DNA of 64,000 nt from Salinilacustrithrix flava (GCF_041228405.1 NZ_CP133888.1:3844001-3908000); one strand, 5' to 3'. Shown: positions 25,651 to 34,230, numbered from the stretch's first letter. Notes: generated by a model from the letters alone, not told the origin. Made by a program: numbers and translations.

Positions 25651-26820
25651 CTAGCGGGTCGGGGCGAAGGTGACGGCCAGCGCACCGTCCCGCAGGGCCG
25701 CGTCCACCACCTGGCGGCGCTTGAGCGAGTCGGGCAGCAGGATCGAGCGGCGGTACGGGCCGACCCGGACGAGCAGCTCGTCGTCGCGGCGACCGAGCAC
25801 CAGCTCGTCACGGTCCGCGAACGGCAGGTCGACCGAGAGGACGTCCCCCGCATCGGTGCGCTCCAGGCGCATCGGCGCCACGTCGGCCCGGTGCCGGGCC
25901 GGGTCGTCGTCGCCGTACAGGGCCGTGCCGAACGCACGGAGGCGGTCGACCCCCACCAGCTCGTGGGGCGCCAGCTCCGCTCGCAGCACCGGCACGGGGG
26001 CGAAGCCCTCCTCGATGGTGGCCAGGTGGTCCAGGTCGCGCTGCTTCCAGTCCTCGAACCACGGATCCGACACCGCGTCGGGCAGCAGCCGGTTGGCGAT
26101 GACCGCATCGACGCTGTAGCCGAACAGCGACAGGTAGGTGAAGGTCCGTCGGGCCTCGGCCACCACGATGCGCTCCGGGTTCACCACCAGGCGGGCGCTG
26201 GTGACCGACCGGTCGGTGAGCAGCTCCTTCACGCCGTCCAGCCGCTCGTAGAAGCGCTCCACCGCCCCGAAGACGTCGTCGCCGGGCACCGGCAGGTCGG
26301 TGACCGAGCCGAGCAGGGGGCTGACGACCTTGTTGACCCGACGTCCCATCGGGAACAGGCGCTCCATCCACCAGGCCAGGACCCCGGGCAGCGACAGGAG
26401 CCGGATCGTCTCCGCGGTGGGCGCGCAGTCGACCACGATCGTGTCCCACTCCCCGGACGCGGCGTAGCGCTTGATGTCGGTGAGGGCGAAGATCTCGTCG
26501 AGGCCGGGCACGACGGAGAGCTCCTCGGCCTCGATCTCGTCCACACCGCCCCACCGGAACACCGCCTGGAGGTAGGACTGGATGTCCTCCCAGGCGTCCT
26601 CCATGCGGTCCTGGGCGTCGAGCTGCTGACCCCAGAGCCCGTCAGTGATCTCCACGGTCAGGTCGCCCAGCTCGATGTCGAACGCGTCGCCGAGCGAGTG
26701 GGCCGGATCCGTGGACAGCACGATGGTGCGCTGGCCCGCATCGGCGCAGCGGACCGCGGTGGCGGCCGCCGTGGTGGTCTTGCCGACGCCGCCCTTGCCG
26801 GTGAACAGCAGGATCCTCAC
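25651..26820 (-). CDS. ArsA/GET3-family ATPase with HSP20-like tail
   Basis: 389 residues. The deviant Walker A FTGKGGVGKTTTAAA opens the protein; LSTDPAHSLGDAFD (switch I) and VVDCAPTAETIRLLSLPG (switch II) follow. The C-terminal about 80 residues (DVLSVDLPFADRDELVLGRRDDELLVRVG) form an alpha-crystallin/HSP20-like domain, known in bacterial ArsA-like proteins. No arsenite-binding cysteine triad is visible, so arsenic export is unlikely; a client-targeting ATPase is possible. The GTG start is 10 nt after the SRPBCC stop. Confidence 0.88.
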   Translation of the reverse strand: MRILLFTGKGGVGKTTTAAATAVRCADAGQRTIVLSTDPAHSLGDAFDIELGDLTVEITDGLWGQQLDAQDRMEDAWEDIQSYLQAVFRWGGVDEIEAEELSVVPGLDEIFALTDIKRYAASGEWDTIVVDCAPTAETIRLLSLPGVLAWWMERLFPMGRRVNKVVSPLLGSVTDLPVPGDDVFGAVERFYERLDGVKELLTDRSVTSARLVVNPERIVVAEARRTFTYLSLFGYSVDAVIANRLLPDAVSDPWFEDWKQRDLDHLATIEEGFAPVPVLRAELAPHELVGVDRLRAFGTALYGDDDPARHRADVAPMRLERTDAGDVLSVDLPFADRDELVLGRRDDELLVRVGPYRRSILLPDSLKRRQVVDAALRDGALAVTFAPTR

Positions 26821-26830
26821 GACAGGCCGA

Positions 26831-27271
26831 TCACACCGTCCCGGTCACGTGCTCGCGCAGCTCCCGCAGCGCGGTGGAGATGATCCGGGCCTCGGCGCGG
26901 CGCTTGACGAAGCCGGGCAGCGGGATCGCCAGGTCGACGCGCAGGTGGTAGGTGACGTCGGTGCCGCCATCGCGCTCGGCGAACTCGTAGGCCCCGTCGA
27001 GCACCTTCTGGATGTCGCCGTTGACCAGCTTCCAGGGCAGCCGGCGCGGTGCGTCGTCCCAGTCGTAGGCCAGGGTGTAGGTGGTGGAGCGACCCATGGC
27101 GGCGGCGCGGAACCGCACGAGCAGCGCCCGCCCCTGGTCGTCGTGCTGGACGACGGTGGCCTCCTTCAGGTCGCGGGCCCACGTCGGGTACGCCTCGAAG
27201 TCGGTGAGCACCGACCAGATCCGCTCGAGCGGCGCCTCGATGTGCATCTGCTGGGTGGCCTGATCGGGCAT
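26831..27271 (-). CDS. SRPBCC/polyketide-cyclase-like lipid-binding protein
   Basis: 146 residues of the START-like fold: HIEAPLERIWSVLTDFEAYPTWARDLKEATV at the N-terminus and a long C-terminal helix (RRAEARIISTALRELREHV). Such proteins bind hydrophobic ligands. It is the first gene of a minus-strand operon with the ArsA-type ATPase and two unknown genes. CAGAAT lies 7 nt before the ATG. Confidence 0.82.
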   Translation of the reverse strand: MPDQATQQMHIEAPLERIWSVLTDFEAYPTWARDLKEATVVQHDDQGRALLVRFRAAAMGRSTTYTLAYDWDDAPRRLPWKLVNGDIQKVLDGAYEFAERDGGTDVTYHLRVDLAIPLPGFVKRRAEARIISTALRELREHVTGTV

Positions 27272-27278
27272 GTGGGCG

Positions 27279-27284
27279 ATTCTG
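27279..27284 (-). promoter_or_regulatory. putative -10 element of SRPBCC-ArsA operon
   Basis: Minus-strand CAGAAT, 7 nt before the ATG of the SRPBCC gene; predicts a leaderless message. Confidence 0.4.
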
Positions 27285-27318
27285 CCTCACGACCGGCGCC
27301 GGCACCCGGCTGGCCGGC

Positions 27319-27555
27319 TCAGCGCGGGCTGCCGGGCGCGTTCCGGCGGATCACCACGTAGTAGTAGCCGAGCAGGATGCCGTAGCCGATCAGCACGGGG
27401 ACGAGCAGGATCGCCACGACCAGCCAGCGGATCCAGGCGGTTCGGTCCGCGGCGCCACCCTCGAAGTGGTCGGCCGGGCGCTGGAGGCAATCGAGCATGG
27501 CGATCATCGCCGGGAACTCGAGCCCGATGATCACGAGCCAGAGCGGCGGCGTCAT
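27319..27555 (-). CDS. small two-helix membrane protein
   Basis: 78 residues. Membrane helices at about 4-24 and 42-66 flank a polar loop (QRPADHFEGGAADRTAW). The layout resembles phospholipase-D N-terminal-like (PLDc_N) small proteins, but this is weak. Its ATG overlaps the stop of the upstream membrane gene (ATGA), so it is the last gene of the sepH operon. Confidence 0.65.
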   Translation of the reverse strand: MTPPLWLVIIGLEFPAMIAMLDCLQRPADHFEGGAADRTAWIRWLVVAILLVPVLIGYGILLGYYYVVIRRNAPGSPR

Positions 27556-28040
27556 CGACCGCGCCCGGCGTCGTCCTTCGGGTGGAAGGTGCCGTGCCGG
27601 GCGCCCCACATGGCCATGGCCCCCAGACCCAGCATCGGAGCCAGGACGGCGAAGGCGACCGCCGTGTACGGGCGCACGCTGGCGGCGACGACCGCAGCCA
27701 CGACCTGGACAGCGAACGCGACCCGGAGGCGGAACCGGACCACCTTGGGCGCCGTGCCGCTGAGGAAGAAGAGCCCGCCGAGGGTGATCTGCTCCTCCCG
27801 CGAGCGCACCACGCCGACGGCGTAGCCCCACAGGAACAGCACCACGCCGATGGCGAACAGCACGCCCGAGACCCAGGCGGTGAGCACGCCGGCCCCGTCG
27901 GGACTGGCCACGCCCACCACCGCGGCGACGACCAGCGCGCCCGTGCCGACGAAGGAGAGCTGCACCAGGCCAGCACCCTCGTGGACGCCGTCGGGATCGG
28001 TGGCGTCGGCCGCCGGTGGGGATGGTGGGGAGTCGCTCAC
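27552..28040 (-). CDS. four-helix membrane protein
   Basis: 162 residues with a Pro/Ser-rich N-terminus and about four membrane helices (27-48, 53-75, 104-122, 126-145). No recognised family. The GTG start overlaps the stop of the PimB-like gene (GTGA) and its own stop overlaps the next ATG, so it is translationally coupled on both sides. Confidence 0.7.
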   Translation of the reverse strand: MSDSPPSPPAADATDPDGVHEGAGLVQLSFVGTGALVVAAVVGVASPDGAGVLTAWVSGVLFAIGVVLFLWGYAVGVVRSREEQITLGGLFFLSGTAPKVVRFRLRVAFAVQVVAAVVAASVRPYTAVAFAVLAPMLGLGAMAMWGARHGTFHPKDDAGRGR

Positions 28041-29149
28041 GTGTCCTCGATCGCTGCCGCCAGCTGCGGCGCGAGCCGGTCGTAGTCGAAGTGCTCGACG
28101 GCCCGGATCCGGGCTGCTTCCCCCATCCTCGCCCGCAGACCGGGGTCGGACAGCAACCGCTCGAGCGCCGTCGTGACCGCCTCCACGTCGTTCGGATCCA
28201 CCACGAAGCCGGTCTCGCCGTCGACGACCGCCTCGGAGGCGCCGCCGCTGTCGCCGGCGACCTGGGGCACCCCGGCCGCAGCTGCCTCGAGGAACACGAT
28301 GCCGAAGCCCTCCTGCTCGAGCCCGCCCCACCGGCTCCGGCACAGCATGGCGTAGACGTCGGCGGCGCCGTGGACGAGGGCGAGCTCCTCCTCCGGCACG
28401 CGGCCGAGGAACGTCACCGGCGCGCCCGTGACGTTCACCCGCTTCTCCAACCGCTCCCGGTCGCGACCGGATCCGGCGATGGCCACCTGCAGATCGGGGA
28501 TGCGGGCCGCCAGGTGGGCCGAGGCGTCGATGAGCACGTCCATGCCCTTGCGGGGCACGAGCCGGCTGAGGCTGAGCACCAGCGGCCCGTCGTGGAGCCC
28601 GTGACGAGCGCGGACCTCGGTCTTCTCGGTCGCGCCGAGCGGTCGGAAGCGGCTGCTGTCGATGCCGCACGGCACCACCGTCAGCGGGAGCGGCCGCCCG
28701 GCGGCGTGCTCGGCCTCGGCGGCCGGGTACCCGCCGAAGGCCACGACCCGGCGGGCGCCGACCAGGACCCGGCGCAGGGCGAGCCGGCTGCCCGGGAGCC
28801 GGCCCGGCACCGTGACCTCGGCCCCGTGGAGCAGGACGTCGTAGGGCCGCTGCAGGTGCGGTCCGAGCAGCCCGAGGGGCAGCGCGGGATCGAGCACGAC
28901 CGTGTCGGCGCCGATCTCCTCCGCGAGGGCGTCGATGCGCCGGACCAGGCCCGGGTGGGGCAGCAGCACCGGGTCGGTGGTCCGCTCGACCCGGAACTGC
29001 TGGGCGGCGTCCCACGCCTCGGCCTCTGGGTGCGGCGTGGTGAGCACGGCGAAGGAGTCGGGGTCGAGCCGACGCCAGAGCTCCCACAGGAGGGTCTGGA
29101 TGCCGCCGATCTTGGGCGGGAAGTCGTTGGTGACGAGCAGGTGGGTCAT
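28037..29149 (-). CDS. GT4 glycosyltransferase, PimB-like mannosyltransferase
   Basis: 370 residues. The opening LLVTNDFPPKIGGIQT is the hallmark of PimB-type GDP-mannose transferases that add the second mannose to phosphatidylinositol mannosides. The C-terminal Rossmann half has LSRLVPRKGMDVLIDA and the EX7E motif in EGFGIVFLEAAAAG. The acceptor is inferred. It overlaps queG by 4 nt at the start (ATGA) and the membrane protein at the end. Confidence 0.87.
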   Translation of the reverse strand: MTHLLVTNDFPPKIGGIQTLLWELWRRLDPDSFAVLTTPHPEAEAWDAAQQFRVERTTDPVLLPHPGLVRRIDALAEEIGADTVVLDPALPLGLLGPHLQRPYDVLLHGAEVTVPGRLPGSRLALRRVLVGARRVVAFGGYPAAEAEHAAGRPLPLTVVPCGIDSSRFRPLGATEKTEVRARHGLHDGPLVLSLSRLVPRKGMDVLIDASAHLAARIPDLQVAIAGSGRDRERLEKRVNVTGAPVTFLGRVPEEELALVHGAADVYAMLCRSRWGGLEQEGFGIVFLEAAAAGVPQVAGDSGGASEAVVDGETGFVVDPNDVEAVTTALERLLSDPGLRARMGEAARIRAVEHFDYDRLAPQLAAAIEDT

Positions 29150-30315
29150 GCCGCTCCGGGCGCACGGGGGACGGACGGGGCCATCGCGACCTCGGCCCGC
29201 ACGAGCGGGCTCGGGTCATCGGCGCGCTCGTCGACGAGCGCGTCCAGGCCGAGGCGGGCCGCGGCCCAGACGGCGTGGGCCCGCAGGAGCTCGTCGCCGT
29301 CCCGGCACCAACGGGCCAGCGCCGCCCGCTGCGCCGGGTCGACGGCGTCGCCGACGTTGCCCAGGACCACGAGGGCGTTGCGGCGCAGGTGACGGGGATC
29401 CCGGCGGGGGATGTACCAACGACCGAACCGCTCGAGCAGCTCGTCGTCGCTGACGGCGGGGTCGAGCAGCTCGAGCACCGAGACCCACGCGTCGGGTGGC
29501 GTGGTCGGACCCACGTCGACCGGGGTCTGATCGGTGGCTGCGACGTCCCGACGCCCGGGCGGGCAGACCTCCTGGCAGTCGTCGCACCCGTAGATCCGGT
29601 CGCCGAGGGCGACGCGGTGCTCGCGCGGGAACACGCCGACGTCCTGCACGAGCCACGCCAGGCACCGGCGGGCGTCGATCACGCCGTCGGCGGTGATCGC
29701 TGCGGTGGGGCAGGCATCGACGCAGCGGGTGCAGGACCGGCACCCGTCCTCGACGGGCTCCGAGGCCACGGGCAGCGTCGCATCGGTGACGACGGAGCCG
29801 AGGACGAACCAGCTCCCGGCGCCGGGCACGAGCAGGTTGCTGTTGCGACCCCACCAGCCGATGCCCGCTCGGTGGGCGGCGGCGCGATCGACCAGCGCGT
29901 TGTCGTCGGCGAACACCGCGGCCCGGTGGCCGTGGTCGCGCAGCACCGCGGCCATGGCGTCGAGGCCGGCGCGCAGCTCGGCGTAGTGGTCGCGCCAGGC
30001 GTAGCGGGCGACGGACGCGACCGGGCCGACGGGGCGCTCCGGCCGGGCCTCGAGGTAGGACTTCGCCCCGACCACCAGCGTCCGGGCGTTGCGGAGCAGC
30101 CGCTCCGGCTCGGTGGAGCGCCGCGGGTTCCGGAACGTGAACGACATGCCGCCGTGCTGGCCAGCGGTCCTGCGCTGCTCCAGCGAGCGGCGGACCTCCG
30201 GGAAGGAGGCGACGTCGGTGCAGCCGACCTCGTCCAGGCCGTGCTCACGGCCGGCAGCGGCGACGCGGTCACGCAGCTCGGTGGCGCCGAGGGTGGGCGC
30301 TGCGGACCGGCTCAC
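29146..30315 (-). CDS. queG: epoxyqueuosine reductase
   Basis: 389-residue iron-sulfur, cobalamin-dependent enzyme for the last step of queuosine in tRNA. Two 4Fe-4S clusters are visible: CRSCTRCVDACP and CDDCQEVCP. The N-terminal YAWRDHYAELRAGLDAM and GIGWWGRNSNLLVP blocks are family typical, and the C-terminus has HEAT-like repeats (LRRNALVVLGNVGD). The GTG start overlaps the sepH stop (GTGA). No other queuosine gene is in the window. Confidence 0.92.
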   Translation of the reverse strand: MSRSAAPTLGATELRDRVAAAGREHGLDEVGCTDVASFPEVRRSLEQRRTAGQHGGMSFTFRNPRRSTEPERLLRNARTLVVGAKSYLEARPERPVGPVASVARYAWRDHYAELRAGLDAMAAVLRDHGHRAAVFADDNALVDRAAAHRAGIGWWGRNSNLLVPGAGSWFVLGSVVTDATLPVASEPVEDGCRSCTRCVDACPTAAITADGVIDARRCLAWLVQDVGVFPREHRVALGDRIYGCDDCQEVCPPGRRDVAATDQTPVDVGPTTPPDAWVSVLELLDPAVSDDELLERFGRWYIPRRDPRHLRRNALVVLGNVGDAVDPAQRAALARWCRDGDELLRAHAVWAAARLGLDALVDERADDPSPLVRAEVAMAPSVPRAPGAA

Positions 30316-31814
30316 CGGGCGCGGAGCTGGCGTCGCCGACGCGTGGCGGGCCGGGCCGCGCCGTTGGGCTCGCCCTGCTCGGTCGCGTCGCGCCGCTCCG
30401 GTCGGGGCCGGTCGTCCCCTGCGGCGGGGCGGCCCTCGACGGGGCGGGGCGGTTCGGGATCGGCCGCCCGCCGGACCGGTGCCGCCGAGCCGCTGCGGAA
30501 GTGCACCGTCGGCGCGTTGCGCTGGGCGGCGCGGGCCCGACGAGCCGACGTCGGGTCCACCTCGTCCGGGCCGGGATCCGAGCCGCTGGGTTCGGCGGGT
30601 CGCGGGGCGTCCGGGCGGGGACGTCCGTTCGTGCCGGGGACGTGGGGGCGATCGGAGACCGGTGCCGTGCCGTTCGGGACCGGCGCGGGCCAGGGTGGCT
30701 CGACATGCGCGGCCTCGGCCGGCGGGGACGTCGGGGGCGCCGCCTCCGTGGGGGTGCGGCGCGTCGCGGCATCCGTCCTCTTCGCGGCGGACCGCTGCTC
30801 GCCCCCCGCCTTCGTGCTCCCGGGCTTCTCGGCAGACGTGCGCTTCGTGGTGGCGACCTTCTTCGTCGCCGCGTTCTTCTTCGCCACCTTCTCCTTCGTC
30901 GGCGGCTTCTTCTTCGTCCCCGCCTTCTTCGTCGGCGCCTTCTTCTTCGTCGCCGCCTTCTTCGTCGTCGCGGCCCTCTTGGTCGCGGTCCTCTTGGTCG
31001 CGGTCTGCTTGGCCGCGGTCTGCTTCGTCGTGGCCTTCTCGGCCGCGGCCGGCGCCTCCGGCGTCGTCGAGCGCGCCGCGGTGGCGGCCGGGTCGCCCAC
31101 GATGCCCTCGACGACGTCCCCCTCGTCGTCCGCCGCGGCTCGCTCCGGCGCCACGTAGCCGAGCTGGGACGCCGCACGGTCGGTGGTGGTGAGGGCATCC
31201 TCGCTGGCGTCGTAGGCCCAGGTGGCGCGCCGCTCCCGGCCCCGGTGGTGGTACGTGAAGGTCACCGCCCAGCGGTCGTGGCCGAGCAGCCGCGCCGACC
31301 ACCCCGCCTCGTAGGCGGCCACGGTGTAGGCGATGCCCTTGTCGGCCAGGGCCATGCCGACGGCCCGGCGCAGCGGCACCGCGGAGGGAGCGGAACGGGG
31401 GCGGCGCAGTCGGCAGTCGAGGGCACGCTCGACGATGCGCTGCTGCTCGGCTCGCACCGGTGGCGCGAACCGCTCGATCCAGTCCTCCTCGACGCCCGCC
31501 TCGGTGGCGATGCGCGAGACCGACTCACCAGCGCGGAGGCGGGCCTGGATGTCCCGCACGGACAGCTGGGATCGGGGTCGAGGCGAGGGCTCCTCGGACG
31601 GTCGAGCCATCGCCGGGGCGGCCGCATCCGACCCGTCGGTCACGTCGTCGGCGTCGCTGCTGGCGGCCTGCTCGCCCGCGAGCTGGGTGACGAGCTCGAC
31701 GAGCTCGTCGGTGACCGGGACGACGAAGCTGGCCTCGGACCGCGCCCCCTCCCTCGTGCGGAAGATGAGGCCACGGCGATCCGTGGTGAAGCCGACGAGC
31801 TGGAGATCGTGCAT
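30312..31814 (-). CDS. sepH: septation protein SepH with lysine-rich tail
   Basis: 500 residues. The N-terminal DUF3071/SepH domain begins MHDLQLVGFTTDRRGL and contains the helix-turn-helix-like RDIQARLRAGESVSRIATEAG. SepH binds and stabilises FtsZ in Streptomyces and mycobacteria. Residues about 260-340 form a Lys/Ala/Thr-rich repeat tract (KRAATTKKAATKKKAPTKK), like histone H1 or mycobacterial HupB tails, followed by a long Pro/Arg-rich end. ATG 31814 is chosen because the family starts here. First gene of a five-gene operon. Confidence 0.88.
   Translation of the reverse strand: MHDLQLVGFTTDRRGLIFRTREGARSEASFVVPVTDELVELVTQLAGEQAASSDADDVTDGSDAAAPAMARPSEEPSPRPRSQLSVRDIQARLRAGESVSRIATEAGVEEDWIERFAPPVRAEQQRIVERALDCRLRRPRSAPSAVPLRRAVGMALADKGIAYTVAAYEAGWSARLLGHDRWAVTFTYHHRGRERRATWAYDASEDALTTTDRAASQLGYVAPERAAADDEGDVVEGIVGDPAATAARSTTPEAPAAAEKATTKQTAAKQTATKRTATKRAATTKKAATKKKAPTKKAGTKKKPPTKEKVAKKNAATKKVATTKRTSAEKPGSTKAGGEQRSAAKRTDAATRRTPTEAAPPTSPPAEAAHVEPPWPAPVPNGTAPVSDRPHVPGTNGRPRPDAPRPAEPSGSDPGPDEVDPTSARRARAAQRNAPTVHFRSGSAAPVRRAADPEPPRPVEGRPAAGDDRPRPERRDATEQGEPNGAARPATRRRRQLRAR
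30790..31035 (-). repeat. lysine-rich low-complexity repeat tract inside sepH
   Basis: About 245 nt encoding imperfect KKAxTKK/TKRxATK units. The plus strand shows recurring ttcttcgtc and cttggtcgcgg words. Such DNA is prone to unit gain or loss, so tail length may vary between strains. Confidence 0.75.
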
Positions 31815-31891
31815 CCGGAGGCGCGGCAATCGGACAAGTGCCGCGGTGGGGCACGGTACCACCGCATTCCGTACAGAACCCGACCCAACGG

Positions 31892-32116
31892 TCAGGCCCC
31901 ACGCTCGATGGAGCGGTGCCGGAGACGGGGTGCGAGGTCGGCGTCGGCGAGCAGGCGCAGGGCGCGGGCCTCCCCCACGTCGATCACCACCGCATCGTCG
32001 GGATCGCGCTCGCACAGGAACGTGACGACGCAGTCGTCGCACGCGCCGATGGTCGGGCCGATGCAGTCGGCGCAGTCGATCACCAACGGCTCCGAGGGGG
32101 TCATCGGTGCAGGCAT
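31892..32116 (-). CDS. small cysteine-motif protein
   Basis: 74 residues. CADCIGPTIGACDDC carries two CxxC pairs close to the N-terminus, plus a later Cys in VTFLCERD; a metal site is likely. The rest is helical (GEARALRLLADADLAPRLRH). No family name is known to me, though it looks like a conserved small actinobacterial protein. The start is supported by GGAGG 5 nt upstream of the ATG. Confidence 0.7.
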   Translation of the reverse strand: MPAPMTPSEPLVIDCADCIGPTIGACDDCVVTFLCERDPDDAVVIDVGEARALRLLADADLAPRLRHRSIERGA

Positions 32117-32205
32117 GGATCCTCCAGTGCGATCGCGTCCCCGGCCGATCCGGGGTTGCGTCGCACGGTACGGAGGGGGGTCTGACAGGAACCCTCGGCG
32201 GACCC

Positions 32206-32436
32206 TCAGCCGTCGGCCGGCAGCTCCTCGACGCCCTCGCCGTTGCCGCACCAGCGGCACTCCACCGACTCGATGACCTCGTCGAGCAGCTCGACGTCTT
32301 CGACCTCGAGCTCGCCGCCCACCGAGTAGTGGTGGAACGCGCGGGTGCGTCGGGTGCTGGTGACGTCGAAGCGGGTCAGGTTGCCGCACCGCGTGCAGCG
32401 GTAGCGGGGCGTGGGGGCATCGCCGGCGTCGGTCAC
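32206..32436 (-). CDS. small zinc-ribbon protein
   Basis: 76 residues with CTRCGNLTRFDV near the N-terminus and CRWCGNGEGV near the C-terminus, a zinc-ribbon arrangement split by about 45 residues that include FHHYSVGGE. Function unknown. The GTG start has TACGCT 6 nt upstream, the same hexamer and spacing as glpD. Confidence 0.72.
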   Translation of the reverse strand: MTDAGDAPTPRYRCTRCGNLTRFDVTSTRRTRAFHHYSVGGELEVEDVELLDEVIESVECRWCGNGEGVEELPADG

Positions 32437-32442
32437 GGGGCG

Positions 32443-32448
32443 AGCGTA
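32443..32448 (-). promoter_or_regulatory. putative -10 element of zinc-ribbon gene
   Basis: Minus-strand TACGCT, 6 nt before the GTG; predicts a leaderless message. Confidence 0.4.
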
Positions 32449-32510
32449 CCGATCGGCATCCACCGGACCGAGCCCGGCGCACGGCACGATCCCGGCGCCC
32501 GGATCGGCGC

Positions 32511-32539
32511 TTGACAGACGAACACACGTTCGGTTCACT
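32511..32539 (+). promoter_or_regulatory. promoter of the exonuclease/GIY-YIG gene
   Basis: A good -35 TTGACA (32511-32516), 17-nt spacer and a weak -10 TTCACT (32534-32539), which lies 8 nt before the ATG. The spacer contains the SOS box, so LexA binding would occlude RNA polymerase. Confidence 0.6.
32519..32532. promoter_or_regulatory. LexA/SOS box
   Basis: CGAAC-ACAC-GTTCG, a perfect 5-bp inverted repeat matching the core of the actinobacterial SOS box (TCGAACN4GTTCGA). The outermost bases are A and G rather than T and A. It lies between the -35 and -10 elements of the gene. Confidence 0.8.
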
Positions 32540-32547
32540 CCGGACCC

Positions 32548-34230
32548 ATGGTCGCCCCCACCACCCCGCAGGCCCGTCGAGCACGCCGCCGGGCGCCGGG
32601 GCAGGCCAGCTTCGACGACCTCGGCACCCCGCTCTTCGACGTCACCTTCTGCGTGCTCGACCTGGAGACCACCGGGGGCTCCCCCACCGACGACGCCATC
32701 TGCGAGATCGGCGCGATCAAGGTGCGCGGCGGCGAGTGCCTCGGCACGTTCCACACCTTCGTGGACCCCGGGCGCGACATCCCGGCCCAGATCACGGTGC
32801 TCACCGGCCTCACCTCGGCCATGGTGCGGCCGGCGCCCGCGATCGAGCACGTCCTGCCGAGCCTGCTCGAGTTCATCGGCGATGCTGCGTTCGTCGGCCA
32901 CAACGTGCGCTTCGACAAGGGCTTCCTGGACGCTGCCCTGGTCCGCACCGACCGGCCCCGGCTCGCCAACCCGACCGTCGACACGTGCGCCCTCGCCCGC
33001 CGCCTCGTGCGCGACGAGGTGCCGAACTGCAAGCTCGGCACCCTGGCCGAGCGGCTCCGCCTCGACCACCGCCCCAACCACCGGGCACTCGACGACGCCC
33101 TGGCCACCGCCGACCTGCTCCACGTCCTGCTCGAACGGGCCGCCGGCTTCGGCGTGGCCACGCTCGACGACCTGCTCGAGCTGCCGAGCGCAGCCGCCCA
33201 CCCCCAGGCCAGGAAGCTCGCGCTCACCGATCGGCTCCCCCGCTCGCCGGGGGTGTACCTGTTCAAGGACGCCACCGGCCGGGTGCTGTACGTGGGGAAG
33301 GCCTCGGACCTGCGGGCCAGGGTCCGCAGCTACTTCAGCTCCGACACCCGCCGCAAGGTCGGCGGCCTGCTGCGGGAGGCGGCCGCCATCGACCACATCG
33401 CGACGTCCTCCGCGCTCGAGGCCGCGGTCACCGAGATCCGGCTCATCCACGAGCTGCTCCCCCGCTACAACCGCCAGGGCACCACCTGGGCCAAGGCCGC
33501 CTACCTCAAGCTCACCGACGAGGCCTTCCCCCGCCTGTCCGTCGTGAAGCGGGTGCGCGCCGACGACGCCACCTACCTGGGTCCCCTGTCGTCGGCGCGC
33601 CTGGCCCGGCGGGTCGCGGACGCGGTCGAGACCGCCCTGCCGGTGCGGCGTTGCACGGCCGACCCCGCCCGCCAACCCCGGCAGGCGCCGTGCGCGCCGG
33701 CGCAGCTGGGCGTCAGCGCGTGCCCGTGCGCCGGCGACATCGACCAGGGCGGCTACGAGCCCATCGCCGCGTCGGTCCGGGCGGCGCTCACGACCAACCC
33801 GGAGCTGGTGCTGGACCGGCTGCTGGAGCGCATGGATGCGCTGGCGGGCGACGAGCGCTACGAGGAGGCCGCCGACATGCGCGATCGGGCCATCGCCTTC
33901 GCCGACGCGCACCGCCGGGTCCGCCGCCTGGACCTGGTCCACCGTGCCGGTCGCCTCGTCGTGCAGCTCGGCGACCAGCGCACCGTCATCGAGGACGGCC
34001 GCCTGCGCCACACCGAGCCGGCCGATGCGCCGTCGCTGCTGAGCTCGATCGACGGGGATCGCCCGCCGTCGGCGCGCACGCCCCGCCCGTGGGTGGAGCC
34101 CGCCGACGCGGACGAGCTCACGGTGCTGGCGACCTGGATCGACCGCAACGCCGAGCGCATCCGCATCGAGCACTGCGACGGCACGCTCTGCTCGCCCCTC
34201 CCCCGCCTGCCCGACCTCCCCGATCGGTGA
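32548..34230 (+). CDS. DEDDh exonuclease fused to GIY-YIG (UvrC-like) nuclease
   Basis: 560 residues. Residues about 30-195 are a DnaQ-type exonuclease with Exo I DLETTGG (D38, E40) and a late HRALDDALATADL block. Residues about 230-320 are a GIY-YIG domain (GVYLFKDATGRVLYVGKASDLRARV), then a UvrC-type region with CPCAGDIDQGGY and a UVR-like helix (ERYEEAADMRDRAIAFA). There is no UvrC RNase-H half or HhH end. Homologous fusions occur in mycobacteria. A LexA box in its promoter ties it to the DNA-damage response. Confidence 0.9.
   Translation: MVAPTTPQARRARRRAPGQASFDDLGTPLFDVTFCVLDLETTGGSPTDDAICEIGAIKVRGGECLGTFHTFVDPGRDIPAQITVLTGLTSAMVRPAPAIEHVLPSLLEFIGDAAFVGHNVRFDKGFLDAALVRTDRPRLANPTVDTCALARRLVRDEVPNCKLGTLAERLRLDHRPNHRALDDALATADLLHVLLERAAGFGVATLDDLLELPSAAAHPQARKLALTDRLPRSPGVYLFKDATGRVLYVGKASDLRARVRSYFSSDTRRKVGGLLREAAAIDHIATSSALEAAVTEIRLIHELLPRYNRQGTTWAKAAYLKLTDEAFPRLSVVKRVRADDATYLGPLSSARLARRVADAVETALPVRRCTADPARQPRQAPCAPAQLGVSACPCAGDIDQGGYEPIAASVRAALTTNPELVLDRLLERMDALAGDERYEEAADMRDRAIAFADAHRRVRRLDLVHRAGRLVVQLGDQRTVIEDGRLRHTEPADAPSLLSSIDGDRPPSARTPRPWVEPADADELTVLATWIDRNAERIRIEHCDGTLCSPLPRLPDLPDR

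Noticed and set aside
25651..26820. ArsA-type ATPase read as part of an arsenic-resistance operon
   Set aside because: No arsenite-binding cysteine triad, ArsB, ArsC or ArsR is present; the neighbours are an SRPBCC protein and unknown proteins.
30790..31035. Repetitive ttcttcgtc words considered as a CRISPR-like or satellite array
   Set aside because: The units are irregular, have no spacers and translate in frame to the lysine-rich tail of SepH.
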